Assembly: GCF_900163965.1 (NCBI RefSeq)
Contig: NZ_FULE01000027.1
Location: 1 to 64,000, forward strand
Length of the DNA stretch: 64,000 nt
Origin: Vibrio ruber DSM 16370
Lineage (GTDB): Bacteria > Pseudomonadota > Gammaproteobacteria > Enterobacterales > Vibrionaceae
Direction: 5' to 3'
Below are positions 38,753-47,994 of the stretch, piece after piece; the first letter of the stretch is position 1, and every line of letters starts with the position of its first letter. The notes below the pieces were generated by a model. It made no database searches. It had not been told where the DNA came from and saw only the letters and a program-made list of their open reading frames with translations. A program made the translations under genes and the position numbers.

Positions 38753-39082
38753 AATACTGTTTCCCTATACATGCTGTTCATATATACAGTATTTTATATT
38801 GGATGACTGATCAAGTACCAATTGGCTTAAATTTGTACTTTTCTGTTATCAAGATCTCATTATGACTATTTCTTTGCCGTGAATGCGAACTGATATAGCG
38901 GTGAGATACGTGTGTGGTCTGACTAAATCTGAAGTCAAAAGGGATGAGGCAAACAGAAAATTAGGGAGGACACGAGTTGTGAATTAATACGCTTTGAGTG
39001 ACGTTATCAATCGGTTTCTTACGAGCTGATTCAATTTATTGGCTACAGTAAAGGTGCCACTATACAGACACGATTCGGGGAC
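38753..39082. other. Gene-free region with the sulA promoter
   Basis: Apart from the LexA box, it holds an imperfect inverted repeat, AAGTACCAATT / AAATTTGTACTT (about 38813-38840, one mismatch). I find no open frame with a start, no tRNA and no strong terminator. Confidence 0.5.
38774..38789. promoter_or_regulatory. LexA (SOS) box of sulA
   Basis: CTGTTCATATATACAG fits the LexA consensus CTGT-N8-ACAG perfectly, with the extended form TACTGTATATATGAACAG on the minus strand. It lies 21 bp upstream of the sulA start, where it would cover the promoter. Confidence 0.92.
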
Positions 39083-40171
39083 TTATTGCGTGGAGGTTTT
39101 TTGCTGATGAGCTAAAAGAGATTTTAGTGCTTGATTTAAACGTTTCATCTCTTCATCGCTGCCCTTCATATCGGGGTGATAGATTTTGCTTAGCTGTTTA
39201 TAACGCAGTTTGATGTGTTTGATATCCGGAATAGCTGTGGTTGAAAAACCAAATAAGGCACATGCCAGATCGAGGTTCTCTACCCGGGCTGGTTGGGGTT
39301 GCTGTTTGGGTTGTGCCTGCTGTAAGCGTTTCAGCTCCTGAAACAGCATCGTCATCTGTTGCTTTTGTTTGCGAATCGTTTGTTCCTGCTGTTTGATTTT
39401 GTGCTGTTGCATATTAGTGCCGGACTGAATCGGGGCAGGTTCCGATGGGTGTGGCTGAAGCTCAGGGGATATGGATTCCGCTGTGCTGAGCTGTTTTTTG
39501 AGTCGCTTTTTGAGCCGGGCATAAGCAATGCCCAGTAATGTTACTGCCAGTAATAGAAATGCTCCGATGATACCGGATACAATTTGGGTCAGAGTGATTT
39601 GGGTGGTATCGATTTGCGCGCTTTTAGGCAGAGGAGATACAGAAGTTGTGGTTTGAGTGCCCTCAAGTGCCTTCCGCTGAGAAATCTCTTTCATTCTGCG
39701 ATGATTGAACTGTTGTTCGAGTAACTGGCTATAGCGTTGTTCTGCGGTTGGGTCGGATAGCCCGGCAATCCGATACCAGATCAGGGCTTGGGTTTCACCC
39801 GATAGCTCTGTCACTCGTTCATAGAGTTGCCCGAGCCTGAGTTGTGCTGAAGCATCGCCTTGCGTCGCCAACCGGGTCAGCCAATAAATTGCTTGGGTCT
39901 GATCCGGTGTGACACCATTGCTGCCATTGAGATAGGCATTCGCGACCTGTAGTTGTGCCTGCGTATGGCCGTTTTCTGCGGCTTGTTCCATCCAGTAAAA
40001 TGCTTGTTTAGCATCAGCTTTGACACCTTGGCCCTGTTGATAATGCAAGGCAAGTTGATACTGGGCGTCTCTGTCACGCAAGATAGCCTGTTGACGCAGG
40101 GAATTGATGTCGGCTGCATGAGCAGATGAGAGCAACAGCAGCAAACCTATCAGTAATAATCTCAATGGCAC
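39083..40171 (-). CDS. Sel1-repeat, transmembrane, J-domain protein
   Basis: 362 residues with an unusual domain chain. A signal peptide or anchor (MPLRLLLIGLLLLLSSAHA) is followed by about three Sel1/TPR-like repeats (about 25-150: DAQYQLALHYQQGQGV, AQLQVANAYLNGSNGV, AQLRLGQLYERV). Next come one membrane span (about 200-220, IVSGIIGAFLLLAVTLLG), a basic then glutamine-rich coiled coil (about 250-300), and a C-terminal J domain (about 305-357) with the HPD motif in KIYHPDMKGSDEE. J domains stimulate DnaK. If the Sel1 part is periplasmic, the J domain is cytosolic, as in DjlA-type proteins. The role and partner are unknown. Confidence 0.85.
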   Translation of the reverse strand: MPLRLLLIGLLLLLSSAHAADINSLRQQAILRDRDAQYQLALHYQQGQGVKADAKQAFYWMEQAAENGHTQAQLQVANAYLNGSNGVTPDQTQAIYWLTRLATQGDASAQLRLGQLYERVTELSGETQALIWYRIAGLSDPTAEQRYSQLLEQQFNHRRMKEISQRKALEGTQTTTSVSPLPKSAQIDTTQITLTQIVSGIIGAFLLLAVTLLGIAYARLKKRLKKQLSTAESISPELQPHPSEPAPIQSGTNMQQHKIKQQEQTIRKQKQQMTMLFQELKRLQQAQPKQQPQPARVENLDLACALFGFSTTAIPDIKHIKLRYKQLSKIYHPDMKGSDEEMKRLNQALKSLLAHQQKTSTQ

Positions 40172-40233
40172 TCCGATCCCGAAGGTTGATATTCCGGAGT
40201 CAGCGTAACATCTGATCCGGAATAGGTGTCAGT

Positions 40234-40902
40234 TTATTTCAGCGGTAGGATCTGTATTTCAACCCGTCGGTTACACTGTCTTCCCTGTGGGGTGCTGTTG
40301 GTGCACAGCGGACGGCGCTCACCAATACCCCGGGCAATAGCCCGACCGGGAGCAACACCTTGCGAGACAAGATACTGGCGTACCGATTCTGCCCGTTTTT
40401 CTGATAATACTTGGTTGGTGCGGTCACTACCGGTGCTATCGGTATGACCTTCAATGACTAAACTGGTCTCGGGATATTCGACTAAAATTTTGGCCACACC
40501 GTTTAATGTATTGTGAATCGAAGCATTGAGGTGGTAATCGTTGGTATTAAAGCCGATCCCGTTTTCCATGCGTAAACGTAATTGATGTTCTCCTACACGC
40601 TCAACCTGAACGCCCGAATTGACAAGAGAACGTCTTAATGCGGCTTCCTGTTTGTCAAAGTAGTAGCCGACACCACCACCGATAGCGGCTCCTCCGGCAG
40701 CACCAACGAGTGCTCGTTGTCGCCGTTCTCTGGCGTTGTCACCGGAGGCGAGGCCAACGGCAATTCCTGAAATCGCACCAATCAATGCGCCTTTTGTGGT
40801 TGAATTGGTTTCGTTTTCACCCGTTGTTGCATTCTGCCTTTGTGTTGCCTCGCACCCGGCCAGTAGCGAGAGCAGAGAAAGCATAATAATGGTTCGTTTC
40901 AC
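40234..40902 (-). CDS. OmpA-family outer-membrane lipoprotein
   Basis: 222 residues. Lipobox L-A-G-C17 is followed by a glycine-rich segment (about 38-85, GALIGAISGIAVGLASG and ALVGAAGGAAIGGGVGYYFD) like the YMGG/Gly-zipper region of YiaD-type lipoproteins. The C-terminal domain is OmpA-like and binds peptidoglycan: VIEGHTDSTGSDRTNQVLSEKRAESV and the RRVEIQILP end, including the conserved Asp and Arg. It tethers the outer membrane to the cell wall. It is on the same strand as the J-domain gene but 62 bp away. Confidence 0.93.
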   Translation of the reverse strand: MKRTIIMLSLLSLLAGCEATQRQNATTGENETNSTTKGALIGAISGIAVGLASGDNARERRQRALVGAAGGAAIGGGVGYYFDKQEAALRRSLVNSGVQVERVGEHQLRLRMENGIGFNTNDYHLNASIHNTLNGVAKILVEYPETSLVIEGHTDSTGSDRTNQVLSEKRAESVRQYLVSQGVAPGRAIARGIGERRPLCTNSTPQGRQCNRRVEIQILPLK

Positions 40903-40979
40903 TGAGATACTCCCTGATTGTTATTCTCATATTATGAATCAAAATTATCTATCACATTGTAGACAATAATTCGGATGAA

Positions 40980-41663
40980 TTATTTCAATAATTTTGGTGC
41001 CTGTGCACCATCAATCGGTCTGTTGACAGAAATTTTACGTCCTTTTTTCAATCCGGTTTCGTAATCTTCGGTCAAATTTTTCATCGCCTCTTTGAGCTGT
41101 TTCTTAAAAGTCTCTCGGTCAATGTTCTGGAATTCTCGATCAATATAGCTGTTGATCTTATCTGCGGAATCCTGATCGGGGGTGATATCCGGTAGTTTTT
41201 CCAGTGCGCCTTCGATCCAGCCGGAGACAAAAGAGTTCACCCGGCGCGACACTTCTTGTGTCGATGTACCACTACCGGCAAAACTATTACGGAATTGTCC
41301 CGTCTGTTCGTTCATTTCCCGGTAAATCACATCAAAAGCAAAAGCAGCGAAAATAGCGCGATCCGCTTCACCGATAAATTCTGCTCTTTTGAGCCCCTTA
41401 TGATTCAGCAATACTGCTTCAACACCAAACTTGGTGTTGATGCCGCGAATAATACGCAGCAAATGACTGCTGATTTGCGTGGGAAGCAGGTGAGATGACT
41501 GGGTTTTCCCCATTTTGATGAATTCAATATCATCTTTATGCAGACCATATTTTAACATCAGGCTATGCGCCATTTTGATGGCACTTGCCGCCTCATTCAC
41601 ATTAGCGGAATTACCAAGTTCCAAGCATTTGGCTATTTTTTTAAGGGCTTTTTCTTTATTCAT
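40980..41663 (-). CDS. DUF2786 domain-containing protein
   Basis: 227 residues from ATG 41663; the frame opens 15 codons earlier without a better start. N-terminal DUF2786 (about 1-45): MNKEKALKKIAKCLELGNSANVNEAASAIKMAHSLMLKYGL. This is followed by a second domain with an HLLPTQISSHLLRIIRGINTKF region and FIGEADRAIFAAFAFDVIYREM, and a basic, helical C-terminus (SYIDREFQNIDRETF, KKGRKISVN). Such proteins occur in phages and bacteria; the function is unknown. The segment around SRRVNSFVSGWIEG resembles what DUF2786 proteins carry after the first domain. Confidence 0.85.
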   Translation of the reverse strand: MNKEKALKKIAKCLELGNSANVNEAASAIKMAHSLMLKYGLHKDDIEFIKMGKTQSSHLLPTQISSHLLRIIRGINTKFGVEAVLLNHKGLKRAEFIGEADRAIFAAFAFDVIYREMNEQTGQFRNSFAGSGTSTQEVSRRVNSFVSGWIEGALEKLPDITPDQDSADKINSYIDREFQNIDRETFKKQLKEAMKNLTEDYETGLKKGRKISVNRPIDGAQAPKLLK

Positions 41664-41836
41664 TGACCTGAAATATAGGGAGTTGAGATGTACAGCAAAG
41701 TTCGCCATTCTAACTTTTCTGACGGGAAATGAAAAGGTAGTCGTCGGTTGCAGCGCATGAAGATTCTGGGTTGAGAGTACCGAATACGAATATCAATATA
41801 ACGATGGGTTTTCTGTGCTTGATGGCGTGAAAGTGG

Positions 41837-41864
41837 ATCCGGATAAAAGCGACTTTATCCGGAT
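41837..41864. terminator. Hairpin between DUF2786 and DUF3334 genes
   Basis: Perfect 11-bp stem ATCCGGATAAA / TTTATCCGGAT with a six-base loop, 28 bp past the DUF3334 stop on the minus strand. Confidence 0.6.
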
Positions 41865-41891
41865 AAAATTGCTTGAGAGTGGGGCGCTCGC

Positions 41892-42605
41892 TTATAGGCC
41901 GAGTTGATCGAGTAAATCGGTAGCGTTGGCGTTATCCTGTTGTTCATCTTGATTTTTCTGACGATTATCGGACACTTGCGTGGATGACTTGTGAGCCGAT
42001 TGTTGCCATGTTGATTCCAGAATATCGTCTGGATTTTCATCTTCAGAAACGTCAAACTCTTCCAACTGAATGAATTCGGTTTTGTCCATTGCAAGCTCAA
42101 GATAGAAAATGTTGTTTTTTTCAGTAGAGAAGGTCACCCGACGAGCCTGAGGACGATCGAGATTGGTATCAACAGACAGCAGAACCTGTTTGTTGAGTGA
42201 CAGCATTTTCGGCTGGTTTTGGGTAATATTGGTTTGTAGTTCTTTGCGGACTTTATTGGTGAAATCACCCACGAGTTGATTCATCAGTTCGCCGAGTACG
42301 TCACCGACCTCGTCTGATGTATGCAGTACGGCCAGTTCTTCTTCCGGCATTCCCATATTACGCATGTAATTACTATAAATCTCCAGTGCCGCTTTAGCAT
42401 TGAAGTTAATGACAACCAATCCGGTAAACCCGCCATCGAAAAGCACAAAACAACCAAAATCAGGCTTGAGTGCAGTTTTGTTAATTTTCTGAACCATAGC
42501 AGAATAATGAATCTGCGAAGCGGTTGCTGTCGTAAGCACCTTAGAAACAGACTGGCACAACATCAGCAGAATATCTTCTGTGGTGACTACTTGACTTTTT
42601 TTCAT
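41892..42605 (-). CDS. DUF3334 family protein
   Basis: 237 residues from ATG 42605 (GGA about 8 bases upstream). The first 190 residues form an alpha/beta domain with TTEDILLMLCQSVSKVL, FGCFVLFDGGFTGLVVINF and VGDVLGELMNQLVGDFTNKV; the last resembles the helix of CheC/CheX-type phosphatase-like folds. A glutamine/asparagine-rich acidic tail ends in TDLLDQLGL. DUF3334 is common in vibrios and has no known function. It is divergent from ydiJ by 184 bp. Confidence 0.85.
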   Translation of the reverse strand: MKKSQVVTTEDILLMLCQSVSKVLTTATASQIHYSAMVQKINKTALKPDFGCFVLFDGGFTGLVVINFNAKAALEIYSNYMRNMGMPEEELAVLHTSDEVGDVLGELMNQLVGDFTNKVRKELQTNITQNQPKMLSLNKQVLLSVDTNLDRPQARRVTFSTEKNNIFYLELAMDKTEFIQLEEFDVSEDENPDDILESTWQQSAHKSSTQVSDNRQKNQDEQQDNANATDLLDQLGL

Positions 42606-42789
42606 ATGATTGTCCATCAAAATATTTCAACAACAAGGCATCACATCATGCCTTTTCCTATTCTTGAACCGAGATTCTGTTTTAATCGCCTCTTTAAATG
42701 TTGTAAAGTGACCTGATTCAAAGATCAAGAACAAAAAAGTATTTAACCCATCGCTGCATTGAAGTCAGCGTCGTACGGACAGGAAGCAA

Positions 42790-45700
42790 ATGTTACCGAG
42801 ACTTCACCATCAATCCGATATTGATCCCGTCATATTCCAATTTTTACAAGAGCTTGAATCTCACGGATTTTCCGGTGATATAGAAACCCATTATTCAAGC
42901 CGTCTTGCGGTGTCTACAGACAATAGTGTTTATCAGCAGTTACCGCAAGCAGTCATTCATCCCAAAACTACAGAAGATGTTGCGCTGATAGGGAAAATGA
43001 GTGCGAAATCGGTTTATAAAACCGTGACTTTTTCGGCTCGCGGCGGTGGAACAGGGACGAATGGACAATCGTTGACGAAAGGCATAGTCGTCGATTTATC
43101 CCGCCATATGAACAATATTCTCGAAATCAATCCTGAAGAAGGATGGGTCCGGGTGCAGGCCGGGGTGATCAAAGATCAACTCAATGATGCTGTCAGACCT
43201 TATGGCTATTTCTTTTCTCCTGACCTTTCTACCAGTAACCGGGCGACGCTCGGCGGCATGATAAACACCGATGCATCGGGACAAGGATCGCTCAAATATG
43301 GCAAAACCTCGGATCATGTCTTGTCATTACAAGCCGTGTTCGCTGATGGTTCGATTCTGGAAACTGATCTGTCGGCTGGCTTACCGCAACAATCGACCTA
43401 TGCGGCCAACGCACTGGCAGTTACGGAATCCGTTTGTCGGGAAAAACGCGCGCAGATTCTGGATAAATTTCCGCCTTTGAATCGGTTTTTGACAGGGTAT
43501 GACCTGAAAAACGCACTCGATGAGGCCAATGATACGTTTAATTTCACGCGCGTTTTGTGTGGCGCTGAAGGATCGTTGGCATTTATTACCGAGGCCAAGC
43601 TGAATTTAACACCGATTCCCAAGGTGCGGGTGCTGGTCAATGTCAAGTATAACAGCTTTGAATCGGCACTCAGAAATGCGCCATTGATGGTAGAAGCACA
43701 GGCCTTATCTGTCGAAACGGTCGATTCGAAAGTGTTGAATCTGGCAAAACAGGATATTGTCTGGCACAGCGTCAAAGATTTGTTGTCTGATGTCCCCGGC
43801 CAAGAGATGCAGGGGATTAATATTGTTGAATACGCAGGCCAGGATCTGGCTGAAATCGAGTCTCAGGTTCAGGCGTTGACTGACAAACTCGATCAGATGA
43901 TAGCAAGTGAAGCTGCGGGTATTATCGGCTATCAGGTCTGTCAGGATCTGGCCAGTATCAATCGTATTTACAATATGAGAAAGAAAGCCGTTGGTTTACT
44001 CGGGGCTGCGCAGGGGCGGGCTAAACCCGTCGCGTTTACTGAAGATACCTGTGTTCCGCCTGAGAATCTGGCCGATTTTATTGCTGAATTTCGCACCTTG
44101 CTCGATTCTAAATCACTGGCTTACGGGATGTTTGGCCATGTGGATGCCGGAGTCTTACATGTACGTCCTGCATTAGATCTGTGCGATCCGCAACAAGAAG
44201 CAATGATGCACCGCATTTCGGATGAAGTGGTCAAACTGGTTGCCAAATACGGCGGTTTGATGTGGGGAGAGCACGGTAAAGGCTATCGTTCTGAGTATGG
44301 TCCGGAATTCTTCGGTGAAGAACTGTTTCAGGAACTCCGGCGTGTTAAGGCTGCTTTTGACCCGCATAATCAGATGAATCCGGGGAAAATCTGTACCCCG
44401 CTGGATAGTGATCATCAACTGGTGAAAGTCTCGGATGTCAAACGGGGTTATTTTGATCGCCAAATCGATATTCAGGTGCGTGACAGTTTCAAGCAGGCGA
44501 TGGAATGTAACGGCAATGGCCTCTGTTTTAATTATGAAACCAGCTCTCCGATGTGCCCCTCAATGAAAGTGACAGCAGATCGACGTCATTCTCCTAAAGG
44601 CCGGGCCGGATTAGTTCGCGAATGGTTGCGTCAGCTAACTGAACAGGGGATTGATATTCTTGATTTAGAACGACAAACCTTGAACTCGACGTTATCGGTG
44701 AAAACGCTGATTGATCGGATTCGCCATGCTTGGAAGAAAGAGCAAGACGGTGATTTTTCTCATGAAGTTTATGAAGCGATGAATGGGTGTCTGGCTTGTA
44801 AAGCCTGTGCCAGCCAATGTCCGATTAAAGTGGATGTGCCGAGTTTCCGTGCCCGTTTTCTGAATCTTTACCATACCCGCTATCCGCGCCCTGCCAAAGA
44901 TTATCTGGTTGCCAATATTGAAACCATGCTGCCGCTGATGGCAAAAGTGCCCACGTTAGTGAATGGTGTTTTATCACAGCAGTGGATGCAACGCCTTACA
45001 CGTTCGACAATGGGTTACATTGATGCGCCTTTGCTGACGGTGCCGACACTTGCCAAACGGGTTCGTCATAAGGCACTGATTCCTTATCATTCTGACGGGC
45101 TGGCTCAAATTCCTGAATCTCTGCGTCAGGACTATGTCATCATTGTTCAGGATCCGTTTACCAGCTATTACGATGCGGATGTGGTCGATGACTTTATTGA
45201 ATTAGTGATCCGGTTAGGCAAACATCCGGTGCTGCTGCCGTTTAAACCCAACGGTAAAGCACAACATGTGAAGGGGTTCCTCAAACAGTTTACGGCAACG
45301 GCCGGTTCAACTGCTGCGTTTCTCCGTGAGGTTGCTGAACTGGGGATTCCGATGGTTGGTGTCGATCCTGCCACCGTGTTGTGTTACCGCGATGAGTATC
45401 AGGAAATTTTGGGGGAACAACGCGGCGAATTTCAGGTTTTGAGTGTTCATGAATGGATGGCGCCACGTTTAGCTGAATTCCATATCGAGTCGTTTCAGCC
45501 ATCAGCAGAGACCCCGTGGTATCTTTTTTCACACTGTACTGAAAAAACCAAGTTGCCGAATAGTGAGAAAGAGTGGACGATGATTTTCAGTCACTTTGGT
45601 GCCAAACTTGAACCGGTTGCTGTCGGCTGTTGTGGGATGGCCGGAACTTTCGGGCATGAAGCGGATAAATTTGAGATGTCAAAAGATATCTATGGATTGA

Positions 45701-45855
45701 GTTGGCAACCAAATTTTGAACAGTTGCCGGCGGAACGTTGTCTGGCGACGGGATATTCATGTCGGAGTCAGGTGAAGCGGTTTGAGAAGATCAAACCCAA
45801 ACACCCGTTACAGGCGCTGCTTACACATCTTCAGGAGCCCGCACTCCGGGGATAA
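42790..45855 (+). CDS. ydiJ: FAD-binding D-2-hydroxyglutarate dehydrogenase with 4Fe-4S domain (YdiJ family)
   Basis: 1021 residues, close to the 1018 of E. coli YdiJ. Part 1 (about 1-560) is a PCMH-type FAD domain (SARGGGTGTNGQSLTKGIVVDLSRHM) with the GHVDAGVLHVRPALDL substrate region. Part 2 has two iron-sulfur cysteine clusters: CNGNGLCFNYETSSPMCPSM and CLACKACASQCPIKVDVP. Part 3 is a CCG-type domain ending in VGCCGMAGTFGHEADKFE. It oxidises D-2-hydroxyglutarate (and probably D-lactate) and passes electrons to the quinone pool. It is monocistronic or followed by the methyltransferase gene 65 bp away. Confidence 0.95.
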   Translation: MLPRLHHQSDIDPVIFQFLQELESHGFSGDIETHYSSRLAVSTDNSVYQQLPQAVIHPKTTEDVALIGKMSAKSVYKTVTFSARGGGTGTNGQSLTKGIVVDLSRHMNNILEINPEEGWVRVQAGVIKDQLNDAVRPYGYFFSPDLSTSNRATLGGMINTDASGQGSLKYGKTSDHVLSLQAVFADGSILETDLSAGLPQQSTYAANALAVTESVCREKRAQILDKFPPLNRFLTGYDLKNALDEANDTFNFTRVLCGAEGSLAFITEAKLNLTPIPKVRVLVNVKYNSFESALRNAPLMVEAQALSVETVDSKVLNLAKQDIVWHSVKDLLSDVPGQEMQGINIVEYAGQDLAEIESQVQALTDKLDQMIASEAAGIIGYQVCQDLASINRIYNMRKKAVGLLGAAQGRAKPVAFTEDTCVPPENLADFIAEFRTLLDSKSLAYGMFGHVDAGVLHVRPALDLCDPQQEAMMHRISDEVVKLVAKYGGLMWGEHGKGYRSEYGPEFFGEELFQELRRVKAAFDPHNQMNPGKICTPLDSDHQLVKVSDVKRGYFDRQIDIQVRDSFKQAMECNGNGLCFNYETSSPMCPSMKVTADRRHSPKGRAGLVREWLRQLTEQGIDILDLERQTLNSTLSVKTLIDRIRHAWKKEQDGDFSHEVYEAMNGCLACKACASQCPIKVDVPSFRARFLNLYHTRYPRPAKDYLVANIETMLPLMAKVPTLVNGVLSQQWMQRLTRSTMGYIDAPLLTVPTLAKRVRHKALIPYHSDGLAQIPESLRQDYVIIVQDPFTSYYDADVVDDFIELVIRLGKHPVLLPFKPNGKAQHVKGFLKQFTATAGSTAAFLREVAELGIPMVGVDPATVLCYRDEYQEILGEQRGEFQVLSVHEWMAPRLAEFHIESFQPSAETPWYLFSHCTEKTKLPNSEKEWTMIFSHFGAKLEPVAVGCCGMAGTFGHEADKFEMSKDIYGLSWQPNFEQLPAERCLATGYSCRSQVKRFEKIKPKHPLQALLTHLQEPALRG

Positions 45856-45920
45856 GCTGTGCTTGCTGAGACCGGGAGTGTCGCAGGTGATGTGACGATG
45901 AGAACAGGCCGGGAGAATTT

Positions 45921-46382
45921 ATGACCGAACGTTTAGCATTGAAAGTGCCCCCCGTGATTGTCTTTGTTGTTGCGCTGATGTTGATTCATTTGGGAAGCTG
46001 GTGGTTACCGGGTTCGGTTGAATTACCGTTTCGCTGGGGTGTGGTTATCGGATGTTTATTATTGTCCGGTTGGCTGGGATTATCTGCTTTGTTCACTTTT
46101 TACCGGGTCAGAACAACGGTGAATCCGGTGCGGCCTGACTTAGCTGCAACGGTGGTCACACACGGTGTGTTTCGATTTTCCCGTAACCCGATGTATCTGG
46201 GACTGGTACTCATTCTGATCGCGGATGTGTATTGGCTGGGAAGTTTCATCGGGCTGATTTGGATCATCGGATTCGTGATGTATATGACCTATTTTCAGAT
46301 TATACCTGAAGAGCGGATATTAGCGGCTCGCTTTGGCGAGCCTTACCGCGTTTATCTGCAACGAGTTCGTCGCTGGCTATGA
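45921..46382 (+). CDS. Isoprenylcysteine carboxyl methyltransferase family membrane protein
   Basis: 153 residues with about four membrane spans. The C-terminal half has the ICMT/PEMT-like signature: VVTHGVFRFSRNPMYLGLVLILIA, followed by FQIIPEERILAARFGEPYRVYLQRVRRW. The RNPMYLG and EER..GE.Y motifs are where S-adenosylmethionine binds. The bacterial substrate is unknown; lipids are likelier than prenylated proteins. It sits 65 bp after ydiJ and ends in a strong terminator. Confidence 0.9.
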   Translation: MTERLALKVPPVIVFVVALMLIHLGSWWLPGSVELPFRWGVVIGCLLLSGWLGLSALFTFYRVRTTVNPVRPDLAATVVTHGVFRFSRNPMYLGLVLILIADVYWLGSFIGLIWIIGFVMYMTYFQIIPEERILAARFGEPYRVYLQRVRRWL

Positions 46383-46433
46383 TGAGCGCGTTGTCACACC
46401 GGGTTGTATTATGAACCGGCACCTTAAAAAAAC

Positions 46434-46464
46434 AAAAACCGCTGAGATATACAGCGGTTTTTTT
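46434..46464 (+). terminator. Rho-independent terminator after the methyltransferase gene
   Basis: Stem AAAAACCGCTG / CAGCGGTTTTT with a seven-base loop and seven Ts. Works for the + strand; the A run also allows minus-strand use for DUF3581. Confidence 0.85.
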
Positions 46465-46554
46465 ATGTTGATCAGCAAGTATTTTGACGAGGGGAGCATT
46501 TATCTGATGATGACAGTGTATCCGCTCCGATTTTTGTCCGGATTGCTATCGCTA

Positions 46555-47283
46555 TCAGGCTGCCTGACCGGCAATTCGCGCCTGAAATGCATTTTTAAGC
46601 TCATGGAATCGGGCAACCAGATTGTCAATGGCATTGTCGTCATAAGGGCGTAGGCCACTGACGACCAAGCGTTTGGTTCCCTGACCAACAATCTGATCGT
46701 GATTGATGAAATTAAAATGCAACGTGACGAGGCCGCGTTTTCCGTCCACATCGAATGTGGTATGACTAAGTTCGACGGTCGGATGTGTCAAATCAAGGTG
46801 AGTGAACGTCGCTTCCATACTTTCATACATGATCAACGGACGATCACAGTTAATCATCACATTTTTATCTTTCATCAGCGGGACAAGCAAATGGGGAAAG
46901 TTCATTCCGGAAAAACGGGCATAACTGGTAACGAAATGTTCGATGAATGCGTCATTGTGGCTGACTTCCCCGTCACGACTCATATGAAGGTATTCTTTGC
47001 CGTTTTCATCAACGACGGCACTTTCCTGACCTTGGGTATTTTCGATATGCAGCGGTGTCTCTTCTCCGACCATACCAGAAAATTTAAATTTCATGTTCTG
47101 GCTAATCCCTTCTTTTTTCAATAGCACCGCAAAGAGTAAGTCACCGGGCACACAAAAGCGTCTGTTATCCTCGTCGTGAATAGGATTGAAATCACCGGCA
47201 ACTTTTTTAGCAAAGTGGCTTGCTTGCTGGCGTGTAAATTGAAACTGATGGTTATTGCTTGAGAAATAAGGATTTAGGAACAT
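46555..47283 (-). CDS. DUF3581 family hotdog-like protein
   Basis: 242 residues. It begins MFLNPYFSSNNHQFQFTRQQASHFAKKVAGDFNPIHDEDNRRFCVPGDLL. The phrase AGDFNPIHDE resembles the MaoC/hotdog dehydratase motif (A..GD.NP.H.D), and the C-terminal half (VELSHTTFDVDGKRGLVTLHFNFIN) has a second hotdog-like strand pattern. DUF3581 is found in vibrios and relatives, function unknown; an acyl-CoA or acyl-ACP binding role is plausible. Convergent with the methyltransferase gene, with 91 bp of terminator region between. Confidence 0.87.
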   Translation of the reverse strand: MFLNPYFSSNNHQFQFTRQQASHFAKKVAGDFNPIHDEDNRRFCVPGDLLFAVLLKKEGISQNMKFKFSGMVGEETPLHIENTQGQESAVVDENGKEYLHMSRDGEVSHNDAFIEHFVTSYARFSGMNFPHLLVPLMKDKNVMINCDRPLIMYESMEATFTHLDLTHPTVELSHTTFDVDGKRGLVTLHFNFINHDQIVGQGTKRLVVSGLRPYDDNAIDNLVARFHELKNAFQARIAGQAA

Positions 47284-47667
47284 ATTTAATAGTAAGCAGT
47301 CAAAACTGACAGCAATTATATACGATTTTTAGCAAAAAAATGGTCTATCCAGATCAAGATTAAGTACAGACCACGAGAAACTATCCGCGGCTAGTGTAGT
47401 TTGTCAGGGTGTGGGTGTCAATATTTTGTCAATTTCATTGATTTCACTGGTATTTTTTACATTACACAGAATTGAAACAAGTTAACTAATAAAATACCAA
47501 TTGCATAATGTATTGTGTCAAGCCTGTCTGAATATATCGGGGGGAGTGCAGCAGTGTTATGTGGGGGAACAATCGCAGACATGGTGTAATGATGTGAAAT
47601 ACTTGTGCACACCAATAAGCTGCGGTTACCTGTCCGGCAACCGCAACTCAGTGTTCAGCCGTTTCCG
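47284..47667. other. Gene-free region upstream of DUF3581
   Basis: AT-rich left half with the DUF3581 promoter; it ends at the stop of the DNA-mimic gene. I find no open frame with a ribosome site and no clear hairpin with a T run. Confidence 0.5.
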
Positions 47668-47994
47668 TTAGTCTCGTTTCCAGAATATATGGCAAAACTT
47701 ATGTTCCGGATCCCGGCTAATCAACATCCGAGCGAAAACATCATCTAAGGTATCATTTTCTTCGTTGACCAGACCGATATGAACTTCAGCATAAGTTTCT
47801 TTATCGACATCAAAACCAACCTGGTTATTCCAGTCGTCTTTGACATCGACCAACTCGGCCGCGCCGCGATCATCAAATTGTGCCGTAAACAGAATAATAT
47901 CTGCAGGTTCGAGATTATCCGGAGCCATTTCGAGAAAGATATCGTAAGCTGTATCGATGGCGTCATCGTAAGAAATGAGTTTATCCATTTGCAT
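47668..47994 (-). CDS. yciU: HI1450-type dsDNA-mimic protein
   Basis: 108 residues, very acidic (for example DYAIDTAYDIFLEMAPDNLEP and EENDTLDDVF). It matches the HI1450/DUF440 family, which mimics the shape and charge of double-stranded DNA and binds DNA-binding proteins such as HU. The start codon overlaps the efpL stop as TAATG, so its translation is coupled to efpL; a second ATG two codons later is possible. No ribosome site of its own is needed. The efpL-yciU pairing is unlike E. coli, where they are far apart. Confidence 0.88.
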   Translation of the reverse strand: MQMDKLISYDDAIDTAYDIFLEMAPDNLEPADIILFTAQFDDRGAAELVDVKDDWNNQVGFDVDKETYAEVHIGLVNEENDTLDDVFARMLISRDPEHKFCHIFWKRD

